This document shows, piece by piece, positions 1 to 6,806 of a stretch of DNA of 9,236 nt. The position numbers and the translations under genes are program-made. The DNA is from Reyranella sp. Lineage in GTDB: Bacteria; Pseudomonadota; Alphaproteobacteria; Reyranellales; Reyranellaceae. Location: the NCBI GenBank assembly GCA_030679805.1, contig JAUXST010000441.1, positions 1 to 9,236 of the forward strand, in the 5' to 3' direction. Within the stretch, counting starts at the first letter, position 1; each line of letters begins with the position of its first letter. The notes under the pieces were generated by a model. That model did not search any database. It was not told the origin of the DNA and saw only the letters and a program-made list of their open reading frames with translations.

Positions 1-2
1 GC

Positions 3-962
3 ACCCCGGTGGAAAATCATCTGGGCGACCTGTGGTCGATCTTCGATTTCATCAATCCCGGATTGCTGGGAACCGCGCCGCAATTCGCGCGCTATGCCAA
101 GAGCCTGACCGAACGGGAGCACAATCCCTATGGCCCCCTTCGGGACCTGGTGCGGCCCTACATTCTGCGGCGGATGAAGACGGACAAGACCGTCATCGCC
201 GACCTGCCGGACAAGACCGAGATTACGGCCCATTGCACACTCAGCCGCAAGCAGGCAGCGCTCTACTCCCAGACGGTATCAGAACTCGCCCGAGGCCTCG
301 AACTGTCGGAGGGCATAGAACGCAAGGGCGTCGTGCTCGCGACGCTGATGCGATTGAAGCAGATCTGCAATCACCCGTCGCAATGGCTGGGCGACAATGG
401 CTGGGCGGAGGCGGACAGCGGCAAGTTTGCCCGCCTGCGGGAGATTGCCGAGATGGTCGCGGCACGGCAGGAGAAGGTGCTGGTCTTCAGCCAGTTTCGT
501 GAGACAACGGCACCGCTGCAGACCTTCCTCTCGGGAATTTTCGGGCGGCCCGGCCTGGTGCTCCACGGTGGAACGGCGGTGAAGGACCGCAAGGACCTCG
601 TCCGAACATTCCAGGACGATGAAGCCATGCCGTTCTTCATCCTGTCACTGAAGGCCGGCGGTTCGGGGCTAACTCTGACGGCCGCCTCTCATGTCGTGCA
701 TTTCGATCGCTGGTGGAACCCAGCGGTCGAGAGTCAGGCCACGGATCGGGCTTTCCGGATCGGACAGAAAAGAAATGTCCTGGTGCACAAATTCGTCTGC
801 AAGGGCACGGTCGAGGAAAAGATTGATTCCATGATCGATACGAAGAAAGCCCTGTCCGACGAATTGCTGACCGGCTCCGGCGAGGTCAAGCTGACCGAAA
901 TGAAGGACGATGAACTCCTGCGGATCGTCGCCCTCGACCTGAACGCAGCAACACGGAACTGA
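3..962 (+). CDS. SNF2-family DNA helicase/translocase, C-terminal part (5' end outside window)
   Basis: ATP-dependent DNA translocase of the Snf2/HepA-like superfamily 2 group; only the second RecA-like lobe and the end of the first are present. The reading frame is open to the left edge, and the first residues, TPVENHLGDLWSIFDF, match the motif III region, so the GTG at base 9 is internal and the true start lies upstream. Counting from that GTG, the segment YILRRMKTDK with downstream LPDK (about residues 51-69) is the typical linker, EKVLVFSQF (155-163) opens the helicase C domain, and SLKAGGSGLTLT (213-224) plus the arginine-finger stretch QATDRAFRIGQ (243-253) are motifs V and VI. The end is an acidic/hydrophobic tail. 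It stops 4 bases before a SWIM-protein gene, with which it probably forms an operon. Whether it acts in repair, transcription or defence cannot be told from this fragment. Confidence 0.95.
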   Translation, partial: TPVENHLGDLWSIFDFINPGLLGTAPQFARYAKSLTEREHNPYGPLRDLVRPYILRRMKTDKTVIADLPDKTEITAHCTLSRKQAALYSQTVSELARGLELSEGIERKGVVLATLMRLKQICNHPSQWLGDNGWAEADSGKFARLREIAEMVAARQEKVLVFSQFRETTAPLQTFLSGIFGRPGLVLHGGTAVKDRKDLVRTFQDDEAMPFFILSLKAGGSGLTLTAASHVVHFDRWWNPAVESQATDRAFRIGQKRNVLVHKFVCKGTVEEKIDSMIDTKKALSDELLTGSGEVKLTEMKDDELLRIVALDLNAATRN

Positions 963-966
963 CGCG

Positions 967-1824
967 ATGTCGTACTACTATGGTGGATGGGCCCCATACG
1001 TGTCGGTTGCCGCGCGCCGCAAGGAAGCCGAGCGCGAGATCGCACGACGACGCAAGGCGGGCCAGCCGATCGCGCCGGTGATCGTCGAGGGACGTGCAAT
1101 CGCCAAGACGTTCTGGGGGAAGGCATGGTGTGAAAACCTGGAGCGTTACCGCGATTTCGACAATCGCCTGCCGCGTGGCCGCAGCTATGCCCGGAACCGG
1201 GCAGTGCTGCATCTTCAGATCGAGCCTCTGGCCGTGACGGCGCTGGTCAGCGGGTCGGAGATCTATGAAGTCACGATCGGCGTCTCCGCGGTGTCCAAGC
1301 CGCGATGGCAGTCGATCTGCCGAGACTGCGCGGGCGGCATCGACTCCCTAGTGGAACTTCTGCAGGGTCGTCTCTCCAAGAACGTCATGGAGCGGATCTG
1401 CCGACAGGACCACGGCCTGTTCCCTCGGCCATCGGAAATCGGGTTTTCCTGCAGTTGCCCAGACCATGCATCCATGTGCAAGCACGTCGCGGCGACCCTC
1501 TATGGCATCGGTACGCGGCTGGACAGCGAACCGGAGCTGCTGTTCCGATTGCGCGCCGTCGACGAGAAGGATCTGCTGGCTAATCTGGGTGCACCCGCGT
1601 CGGGGTCGAAGACGCCCGCCGCCGGAAAGATCCTGGCCACCGACGATGTTTCTGCGCTGTTCGGGCTCGAAATGGCGAACGATTTGTCACCGATCGCCTC
1701 CAAGCCGGCGGCACGAGCAAAGGCGAAGACGAAAGCAAAGGCGAAGCGGAAGTCGGCCCCGATTTCTTCGCGGGCGACGTCCCGCGCCAAGGCCGGATCC
1801 AAAAGACCCCCGTCTGTTCGTTAG
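967..1824 (+). CDS. SWIM zinc-finger protein, SNF2-associated
   Basis: A 285-residue protein with a SWIM zinc finger: C162-x-C164-x6-C171-x-H173 in SCSCPDHASMCKH, the CxCxnCxH ligand pattern expected to bind one zinc and contact DNA or protein. The N-terminal part contains FWGKAWCENLE (49-59), which I recognise from the bacterial SWIM family commonly encoded next to SNF2 helicases, and ATDDVSALFGLE (224-235) is a second family-typical block near the end. Residues 246-283 form a lysine/alanine/arginine-rich, low-complexity basic tail likely to bind nucleic acid. The ATG at 967 lies 4 bases after the helicase stop, with GGAA at 955-958 as a modest ribosome site, so translation is probably coupled. 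Inference: partner or regulator of the helicase. The precise role of the pair is not established. Confidence 0.9.
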   Translation: MSYYYGGWAPYVSVAARRKEAEREIARRRKAGQPIAPVIVEGRAIAKTFWGKAWCENLERYRDFDNRLPRGRSYARNRAVLHLQIEPLAVTALVSGSEIYEVTIGVSAVSKPRWQSICRDCAGGIDSLVELLQGRLSKNVMERICRQDHGLFPRPSEIGFSCSCPDHASMCKHVAATLYGIGTRLDSEPELLFRLRAVDEKDLLANLGAPASGSKTPAAGKILATDDVSALFGLEMANDLSPIASKPAARAKAKTKAKAKRKSAPISSRATSRAKAGSKRPPSVR

Positions 1825-1843
1825 AAGACTAATCGTCAGTCTT
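1825..1843. repeat. 6-bp stem-loop just after the SWIM gene stop
   Basis: Perfect inverted repeat AAGACT (1825-1830) and AGTCTT (1838-1843) with a 7-base loop, starting on the base after the TAG stop. No T-run follows on the plus strand (GGCTTG), so it is not a canonical intrinsic terminator. It may stabilise the mRNA end or assist termination between the convergent genes. Confidence 0.4.
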
Positions 1844-1863
1844 GGCTTGATCGCCCGACATTA

Positions 1864-1877
1864 TTGACTGGAGTCAA
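1864..1877. repeat. Near-perfect palindrome between convergent genes
   Basis: TTGACT (1864-1869), two bases, then AGTCAA (1872-1877). The arms are too close for a stable RNA hairpin with both full arms, so if functional it is more like a dyad protein-binding site. It lies in the 77-base gap between the converging SWIM and peptidase C26 genes, where an operator would be unexpected. May be chance. Confidence 0.3.
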
Positions 1878-1901
1878 AGCCGTGCCACGGCGGCGGCGGC
1901 G

Positions 1902-2681
1902 TCAAGTGGCCCGCTTGTGATCCAGAAGGGCCGCGCCGAACGCTTGGAACAAGGCCTGATTGATCGGGTTGTGCTGCGGGTCGTATTCGGCGTGCCACTG
2001 GACGCCCAGTGCAAAAGAGGGCGCGTCGGCGATACGGATCGCCTCGATGGTGCCGTCTTCCGCCACCCCCTCGATGACGATCCGTCCGCCGGGTTCGAGA
2101 ATGCCTTGACCATGTAGGGAATTCACGCGGATCGTCTCGCAGCCGAGAAGCCTGGCGAACAGCCCTTCCGCTACCAGCCGCACCTCATGGCGATCGGCGA
2201 ACACGACTTCGGGGTCGGGATGAACCTCACCGTTCTCCAGCCGGGGCATGCGATGGTTCATGCGTCCCGGAATATCTCGGATCTCCGGATGCAGCGAACC
2301 GCCAAACGCCACGTTCATCTCCTGGAATCCCCGGCAAATGCCGAACAGGGGAATGCCGCGGTCGACACAGGCGCGGATCAATCCCAGCGCCATCGCGTCA
2401 CGATCATGGTCGTAGGGTTCGTGCCGGGGATCAGGCTCGACGCCAAAATGGGTTGGATGAACATTGGCGCGCGCGCCGGTCAGCAGGATCCCGTCGACCG
2501 CCTCCAGCAGCGCCTCGATGTCGGTGATGTCCGGCGTGCCGGCAAACATCAACGGCAAGGCCCCTGCCACTTCCGCGATCGCGCGCAGATTGCGCTGGCC
2601 CACCAGTTGCACATTGTGCCGGTCGTTCACGACATGGGCGTTTCCGATCACGCCGACCACCGGTTTCGTCATACTGGGCAT
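1902..2681 (-). CDS. Gamma-glutamyl-gamma-aminobutyrate hydrolase-like peptidase C26 (PuuD family)
   Basis: Cytoplasmic class-I glutamine-amidotransferase-fold hydrolase, 259 residues, about the family length. The nucleophile elbow is GICRGFQEMN with Cys116, and the rest of the Cys-His-Glu triad is in VQWHAEYD (His230, Glu232). ILLTGARANVHPTHFG (65-80) is the substrate-loop block shared by alphaproteobacterial PuuD-like proteins, and NSLHGQG (187-193) replaces the usual NSxHHQ stretch. In the characterised family member the enzyme splits gamma-glutamyl-GABA to glutamate and GABA in putrescine breakdown. No other putrescine genes are nearby, so the substrate here is uncertain. The ATG at 2681 has GGCGAG six bases ahead on the coding strand. 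An in-frame ATG three codons later (2672) is a possible alternative. It is transcribed alone, divergent from the luciferase-like gene. Confidence 0.92.
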   Translation of the reverse strand: MPSMTKPVVGVIGNAHVVNDRHNVQLVGQRNLRAIAEVAGALPLMFAGTPDITDIEALLEAVDGILLTGARANVHPTHFGVEPDPRHEPYDHDRDAMALGLIRACVDRGIPLFGICRGFQEMNVAFGGSLHPEIRDIPGRMNHRMPRLENGEVHPDPEVVFADRHEVRLVAEGLFARLLGCETIRVNSLHGQGILEPGGRIVIEGVAEDGTIEAIRIADAPSFALGVQWHAEYDPQHNPINQALFQAFGAALLDHKRAT

Positions 2682-2711
2682 TCACGCTCGCCGTTGGACC
2701 GCGCGCCAGAA

Positions 2712-2728
2712 ACGCCGAGGAACGGCGT
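2712..2728. repeat. 6-bp inverted repeat in the divergent spacer
   Basis: ACGCCG (2712-2717) and CGGCGT (2723-2728) with a 5-base loop, about 30 bases upstream of the peptidase C26 start on its leader side. Could be a leader hairpin or operator half-sites. In DNA this GC-rich, a 6-bp match is weak evidence. Confidence 0.3.
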
Positions 2729-2814
2729 CGGCAACGCGATTATCGAGGATCAGCCTACCTCATCCCGCTCCCCACGCCAGCGCGGACCGGGTATTCCATA
2801 GGGACAATGGCCGT

Positions 2815-2842
2815 GGCGCGAAACTCGCTACACTTACGCGCC
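2815..2842 (+). promoter_or_regulatory. Possible promoter/operator of the luciferase-like monooxygenase gene
   Basis: A TACACT hexamer at 2829-2834 is a reasonable -10 for the gene starting at 2880, and it sits between the inverted arms GGCGCG (2815-2820) and CGCGCC (2837-2842). No convincing -35 is seen 16-18 bases upstream (the region reads AATGGC), which would fit an activator- or repressor-dependent promoter, but the call is tentative. Confidence 0.25.
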
Positions 2843-2879
2843 CTTTCGGCATTTTGAGCAACGACAGGGAGCTCGCCCG

Positions 2880-3824
2880 ATGCGCTACGGCTTCTACCTC
2901 CCCACCCGAGGCCCCACCGCTACGCGCGAGGGCCTTCTCGCCTTGGCGCGTGAGGGCGAGCGCCTGGGGCTGCACTCCGCCATGATCGCGGACCACATCG
3001 TCTTCCCGGTGGAAAGCGAGTCGGCCTATCCCTACACCGTGGACCGCAAGCACCCCGGCGGTGGCGACGCACTGGAGACCTTCTCCATCCTGGGCGTCGT
3101 GGCCGGCGCCACCGAGCGGCTGCGCCTCGTCACCTCCGTGCTGGTCCTGCCCTATCGCAACCCGGTGCTCACGGCGAAGATGGTGGCGTCGCTGGATGTC
3201 CTGTCCGGCGGGCGCGTGACGCTGGGGGTCGGCGTCGGCTGGCTGAAGGAAGAGTTCGAGGCGTTGGACAGCCCGGATTTCGAGCGGCGCGGCGCCGTGA
3301 CCGACGAATGGCTCGCGATCTTCAAGCAGCTTTGGACCTGCTCGCCCGCCAGCTTCGCCGGCCAGTTCTACAACTACGCCAACATTCGCTCCGAGCCCTT
3401 CCCGCTGCAGAAGCCGCATCCGCCCATATGGGTCGGGGGACACTCGCGCGCGGCGCTCCGCCGTACCGCGCGGCACGGCGATGGCTGGCACCCGGTCGGC
3501 GCCATCGCCGCCTCGCCGCTGCCGCCGCAGGAAATGCGGACCCATCTGGCGGCGCTGAAGCAGATGACGGAAGCGGAGGGACGCGATTTCTCCGCGCTCA
3601 CCATCTCTTACAAGGCGCCGCTCTACGACACCGGCATTCCGGATCGCGACGGGGCTCGCCGCAGCTTCTCCGGCAGCCCCGACGATATCGCCGGCGACAT
3701 CCGATCGTTTGGCGCCATCGGCGTGCACGAGCTGATCTTCGACTTCCGGGGCGAGAGCATCGCGCAGAGCATCGAGCGCCTGCAACGCTTCGCCGCCGAA
3801 GTGATGCCGCTGGTGAAGGACTGA
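2880..3824 (+). CDS. Luciferase-like (LLM class) flavin- or F420-dependent oxidoreductase
   Basis: Bacterial-luciferase superfamily TIM-barrel oxidoreductase of 314 residues, matching the TIGR03619-type subgroup in layout. Visible blocks: MRYGFYLPTRGP at the N-terminus (first barrel strand); IADHIVFP (36-43); LRLVTSVLVLPYRNP (81-95), the strand lining the flavin pocket; SGGRVTLGVGVGWLKEEF (109-126), the superfamily hallmark; PPIWVGGHSRAALRRTAR (181-198), the phosphate-binding region; and GDGWHPVG (200-207). Members transfer hydride from or to reduced FMN or F420; subgroup names say F420, but cofactor and substrate cannot be fixed by eye. The start has AGGGAG at 2866-2871, 8 bases ahead. The gene is a single unit whose TGA lies one base from the stop of the convergent GMC gene, so they do not share an operon. 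Confidence 0.93.
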   Translation: MRYGFYLPTRGPTATREGLLALAREGERLGLHSAMIADHIVFPVESESAYPYTVDRKHPGGGDALETFSILGVVAGATERLRLVTSVLVLPYRNPVLTAKMVASLDVLSGGRVTLGVGVGWLKEEFEALDSPDFERRGAVTDEWLAIFKQLWTCSPASFAGQFYNYANIRSEPFPLQKPHPPIWVGGHSRAALRRTARHGDGWHPVGAIAASPLPPQEMRTHLAALKQMTEAEGRDFSALTISYKAPLYDTGIPDRDGARRSFSGSPDDIAGDIRSFGAIGVHELIFDFRGESIAQSIERLQRFAAEVMPLVKD

Positions 3825-3825
3825 A

Positions 3826-5457
3826 CTACGCCGCCTTGCGCGCCGCCGCGGCAGCCAGCACCATTCCGGAGCACTTCTCGCCGATCATGATGGTGGGCGC
3901 ATTGGTGTTGCCGCTCGTCAGCGTCGGCATGATCGAGGCGTCGGCGACGCGCAGGCCCTCGATGCCATGGACGCGCAGCTCGGAATCGACCACGGCCAGG
4001 GGATCCGCGCCCATCCTGCAGGTGCCGATCGGGTGGTAGGTGGTCTCGGCATTCTTCCTCACCCAATCGAGCAGCTCGTCATCCTTCTGCAGGTGCGCTC
4101 CCGGCGCAATTTCCTCGCCGGTGACCTCTTTCAGAGGCGATGTCGCCATCAGCTCCCGACCCTTGCGGATGGCGGCCAGAACGCCGGTGCGATCGTGTTC
4201 GGTCGACAGAAAATTGAACCGGATCGCCGGCGGCTCGGACGGATCCGAAGACTTGATGTGGATCGAGCCCGTGCTTTCGGAGCGCAGCACATTCACGTTC
4301 ATCGTGATGCCCTTCCTCTTCGAGACGCGGCGCTCGTGGCCCACCATCTCGTAGAGGAAGGGAGCGATCGAGACCGTCGCGTCAGGCGATTCCAGTCCCA
4401 CCCGCGTGCGGAAGTAGAGGCGGATCGGCACGGAGGTCGAGGCCAGGAACCCCTCGCGGAACAGCGCGTACTTGATCGCCTCGCGCGCCAGCCGCCAGCC
4501 GCGGGCGTTGTCGTTGAAGGTGAGGTTCTTCTCCTTGATGGCGAATTTCACGCGCGGTGAATAATGGTCGCGCAGGTTCTCGCCGACGCCGCGCAGTTCA
4601 TGCACCGGCGCGATGCCGCGGGAGCGCAGCAGGTCCGCCTGGCCGATACCGGAGAGTTCCAGGAGCTTGGGTGAATTGATCGAGCCGCCCGAGACAATGA
4701 CTTCGCGCGTGGCCCGCGCTTCACGCTTCACGCCACCGACGGAATAGCGAACGCCAACGCATCGCTTGCCTTCCAGGATCAACACCTCGGCCATCGCCCC
4801 GCGATCGATCGTGAGGTTCGGGCGCCCCCGGGCCGGGTCGAGATAGCAGTAGGCCGTGCTCTGGCGACGGCCCTTGGCGATCGTCACCTGCGACATGCCG
4901 ATGCCTTCCTGCGTCTCCCCGTTCAGGTCGGGATTGAAGGGTAGGCCCATGCGCTCCGCCGCCGCGATCATCTTCTCCAGGAGCGGCACTTTGTGGCGCG
5001 GGGTGTCGGTGACACGCAGCAGGCCGTTGCGGCCGCGAAACGCATCGGAGCCGCCGTCGTAGCGTTCCATGCGCTTGAAGACCGGCAGCACGTCCTGGTA
5101 GCTCCAGCCCCGGTTGCCGAGCTGCGCCCAATGATCGTAGTCCTGCGCCTGGCCGCGGATATAGACCATGCCGTTGATCGAGCTCGAGCCGCCCAGCATC
5201 TTGCCACGCGGAACGTCGATGCGCCGCCCGCCCGAACCCTCGTCCGGCTCCGACGAATAGCACCAGTTGACGGCCGGATCGTCGATCATCTTGGCGACGC
5301 CGACGGGCACGCGCGACCAGAAGAAATTCGAACCCTCTGTCCCCGCCTCCAGCAGCAGCACCCGGTAGGCGCCGCTCTCCGTCAGTCGGGATGCGGCCAC
5401 CGCCCCCGCCGAACCCGCGCCGACGACGATGTAGTCAAAGGCAGGGGCGCTGGGCAT
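3826..5457 (-). CDS. GMC-family FAD-dependent oxidoreductase (choline dehydrogenase-like)
   Basis: Glucose-methanol-choline family flavoenzyme, 543 residues from ATG 5457, normal length for the family. FDYIVVGAGSAG (7-18) is the dinucleotide-binding loop and LLEAG (35-39) the ribose-binding acidic end. GGSSSINGMVYIRG (89-102) is GMC signature 1 and SGGSINSPKLLELSGIG (256-272) signature 2. TYHPIGTCRMG (473-483) carries catalytic His475, and SGNTNAPTIMIGEK (515-528) carries the paired Asn519. Members oxidise alcohols to aldehydes (choline, alkanols, polyols, sugars); no motif identifies the substrate, so betA is not assigned. The frame extends ten codons to a TTG at 5487, but ATG 5457 has AAGGA 10 bases ahead and a start just before the FAD motif, so it is preferred. 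No signal peptide: cytoplasmic. It is divergent from the binding-protein gene at 5593. Confidence 0.93.
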   Translation of the reverse strand: MPSAPAFDYIVVGAGSAGAVAASRLTESGAYRVLLLEAGTEGSNFFWSRVPVGVAKMIDDPAVNWCYSSEPDEGSGGRRIDVPRGKMLGGSSSINGMVYIRGQAQDYDHWAQLGNRGWSYQDVLPVFKRMERYDGGSDAFRGRNGLLRVTDTPRHKVPLLEKMIAAAERMGLPFNPDLNGETQEGIGMSQVTIAKGRRQSTAYCYLDPARGRPNLTIDRGAMAEVLILEGKRCVGVRYSVGGVKREARATREVIVSGGSINSPKLLELSGIGQADLLRSRGIAPVHELRGVGENLRDHYSPRVKFAIKEKNLTFNDNARGWRLAREAIKYALFREGFLASTSVPIRLYFRTRVGLESPDATVSIAPFLYEMVGHERRVSKRKGITMNVNVLRSESTGSIHIKSSDPSEPPAIRFNFLSTEHDRTGVLAAIRKGRELMATSPLKEVTGEEIAPGAHLQKDDELLDWVRKNAETTYHPIGTCRMGADPLAVVDSELRVHGIEGLRVADASIMPTLTSGNTNAPTIMIGEKCSGMVLAAAAARKAA

Positions 5458-5522
5458 TGGGCGGGCATCCTTTGGTCCAGGGGGCAAGGGCCAAGAAGAC
5501 CAGCGCCCGGACCTTATGGCAA

Positions 5523-5552
5523 GGGAGGGCGCCTCCCGCGCGGGCGGGCGCC
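5523..5552. repeat. GC-rich nested palindrome in the GMC/binding-protein divergent region
   Basis: GGCGCC occurs at 5528-5533 and 5547-5552, enclosing the 10-bp palindrome CCCGCGCGGG (5535-5544), so the block can fold on itself in DNA or RNA. An alternative, mutually exclusive stem pairs GGGAG (5523-5527) with CTCCC (5533-5537). It occupies the place where a -35 element would be relative to the candidate -10 at 5557, so it may be an operator or a structural element. High GC makes some of this expected by chance. Confidence 0.45.
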
Positions 5553-5554
5553 GT

Positions 5555-5562
5555 GCTAGGAT
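5555..5562 (+). promoter_or_regulatory. Possible extended -10 element for the binding-protein gene
   Basis: TGC followed by TAGGAT (5557-5562) resembles an extended -10, giving a predicted start near 5569 and a leader of about 24 bases that keeps the GGGAGG ribosome site (5582-5587) intact. No good -35 is visible because the palindromic block occupies that position. TAAAAT at 5571-5576 is a better match to the consensus hexamer but would put the transcript start inside the ribosome site. Confidence 0.3.
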
Positions 5563-5592
5563 CGCGGCAATAAAATCGAATGGGAGGAAACA

Positions 5593-6801
5593 ATGCGATA
5601 CACGACGGCCGCCGTCGCGGCGTTACTGTCCTGCTGCCTGCTCGGTGCCTCGGCTCAAGCCCAGAACAAGGCCGTAAAGATCGGCGTGCTGGACGACATG
5701 TCCGGCCCCTATGCCGACAACACCGGACCGGGCGACGTCGCCGCCGTCAAATTCGCCATCGCCGATTTCGGCGGCTCGGTGCTCGGCAAGCCGATCGAGC
5801 TGGTGACCGCCGATTTCCAGAACAAGGTCGACGTCGGCGCCAGCATCGCCAAGCGCTGGTACGACGACGAGAACGTCGACATGATCCTCGGTATTCCCAA
5901 CTCGGCGCTGGCACTCGCGCTCGTGAGGGTGGCCGAGGAGAAGAACCGCATCGTCATGCCGACCGCGGCGGCGACATCGGAGCTGACCGGCAAATCCTGC
6001 AGCTCGCACAGCATCCACTGGATCTACGACACCTATGGGCAGGGCAAGACCATCGTCAATGCGCTGAGCAAGATGGGCGGCGATACTTGGTACTTCATCA
6101 CCGTGGACTATGCCTTCGGCTTGGCGGTGGAAGCGGACGCTACCAATTTCATCAAGGCGGCGGGCGGCAAGGTGCTGGGCTCGGTGCGTCATCCGCTGAA
6201 CACCCAGGACTTCTCCTCCTACGTACTGCAGGCGCAGGCCTCGAAGGCCAAGGGGCTGATGTTCGCCAATGGCGGCAACGACATCGTAAACGGCATCAAG
6301 CAGGCGTCTGAGTTCGGCCTCATGAAGCAGGGCATGCGGATCAGCGCGCCGCTGGCGCAGTTCCCCGACATCTACGGCATCGGGCTGAAGATCGCCCAGG
6401 GCTCGATGATCTCGAGCCCGTTCTACTACGACATGACTCCGGAGGCGCGCACCTTCACCGACCGCTTCACCAAGGAGCGGGGCCGTCCGCCCAGCTTCAT
6501 CCAGGCCGGCACCTATGGCGCGGTCATGCACTACCTGAAGGCCGTGCAGGCCGCCGGCACCGACGAGGCCAAGGCCGTGATGGCCCAGATGAAGAAGCTG
6601 CCAATCAATGACTTCATGACCAAGAATGGCAGCGTTCGCGAGGACGGCCGCGTCATCCGCGACATGTACCTGATGCAGGCCAAGACACCCGAGGAGTCGA
6701 AGGGCGGATGGGATCTGGTGAAAATGGTCGCCACGGTGCCAGGCAACGAGGCCTTCCGGCCGCTGAACGAAGGCGGCTGCCCGCTGGTGACCAAGAAGTA
6801 G
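5593..6801 (+). CDS. ABC transporter periplasmic substrate-binding protein, branched-chain amino-acid type
   Basis: A secreted 402-residue solute-binding protein of the Leu/Ile/Val-binding fold (Peripla_BP_6, LivK-like). The N-terminus is basic, then hydrophobic AAVAALLSCCLLG, with a signal peptidase I site after ASAQA (residue 23). LSC at 12-14 is a poor lipobox. VKIGVLDDMSGPYAD (28-42) is the first strand and ligand-loop of the family, and PTAAATSELTGKSCSSHSIH (123-142) the second ligand-binding block. The mature chain has only two cysteines, Cys136 and Cys396 near the C-terminus, a possible disulfide. The start is well supported by GGGAGG four to five bases upstream. Family members bind amino acids, amides, short organic acids or aromatics; the ligand cannot be read from sequence. 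No permease or ATPase gene lies beside it, so it is an orphan within this window. Confidence 0.94.
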   Translation: MRYTTAAVAALLSCCLLGASAQAQNKAVKIGVLDDMSGPYADNTGPGDVAAVKFAIADFGGSVLGKPIELVTADFQNKVDVGASIAKRWYDDENVDMILGIPNSALALALVRVAEEKNRIVMPTAAATSELTGKSCSSHSIHWIYDTYGQGKTIVNALSKMGGDTWYFITVDYAFGLAVEADATNFIKAAGGKVLGSVRHPLNTQDFSSYVLQAQASKAKGLMFANGGNDIVNGIKQASEFGLMKQGMRISAPLAQFPDIYGIGLKIAQGSMISSPFYYDMTPEARTFTDRFTKERGRPPSFIQAGTYGAVMHYLKAVQAAGTDEAKAVMAQMKKLPINDFMTKNGSVREDGRVIRDMYLMQAKTPEESKGGWDLVKMVATVPGNEAFRPLNEGGCPLVTKK

Positions 6802-6806
6802 AGCCA

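Noticed and set aside
2187..2801. A 204-codon plus-strand frame opposite the peptidase C26 gene and running into the spacer
   Set aside because: No family motif and a His/Arg/Gln-rich shadow composition. The opposite strand has the full catalytic triad.
2760..3785. A 341-codon open frame on the minus strand opposite the luciferase-like gene
   Set aside because: Its product is low-complexity, Arg/Gly/Ala/Asp-rich with no family motif, and it mirrors a gene with clear motifs. Long antisense frames are expected in high-GC DNA.
5458..5487. A TTG start ten codons upstream for the GMC gene
   Set aside because: The added residues (PPGPKDARP) do not belong to the family N-terminus, while ATG 5457 has a purine-rich ribosome site and starts just before the FAD motif.
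5571..5576. TAAAAT as the -10 of the binding-protein gene
   Set aside because: It is so close to the start codon that the transcript would begin within the ribosome binding site.
5623..6531. A 302-codon open frame on the minus strand opposite the binding-protein gene
   Set aside because: The composition is typical of a GC-driven shadow frame, with no recognisable domain and no ribosome site. The sense strand encodes a well-supported secreted protein.
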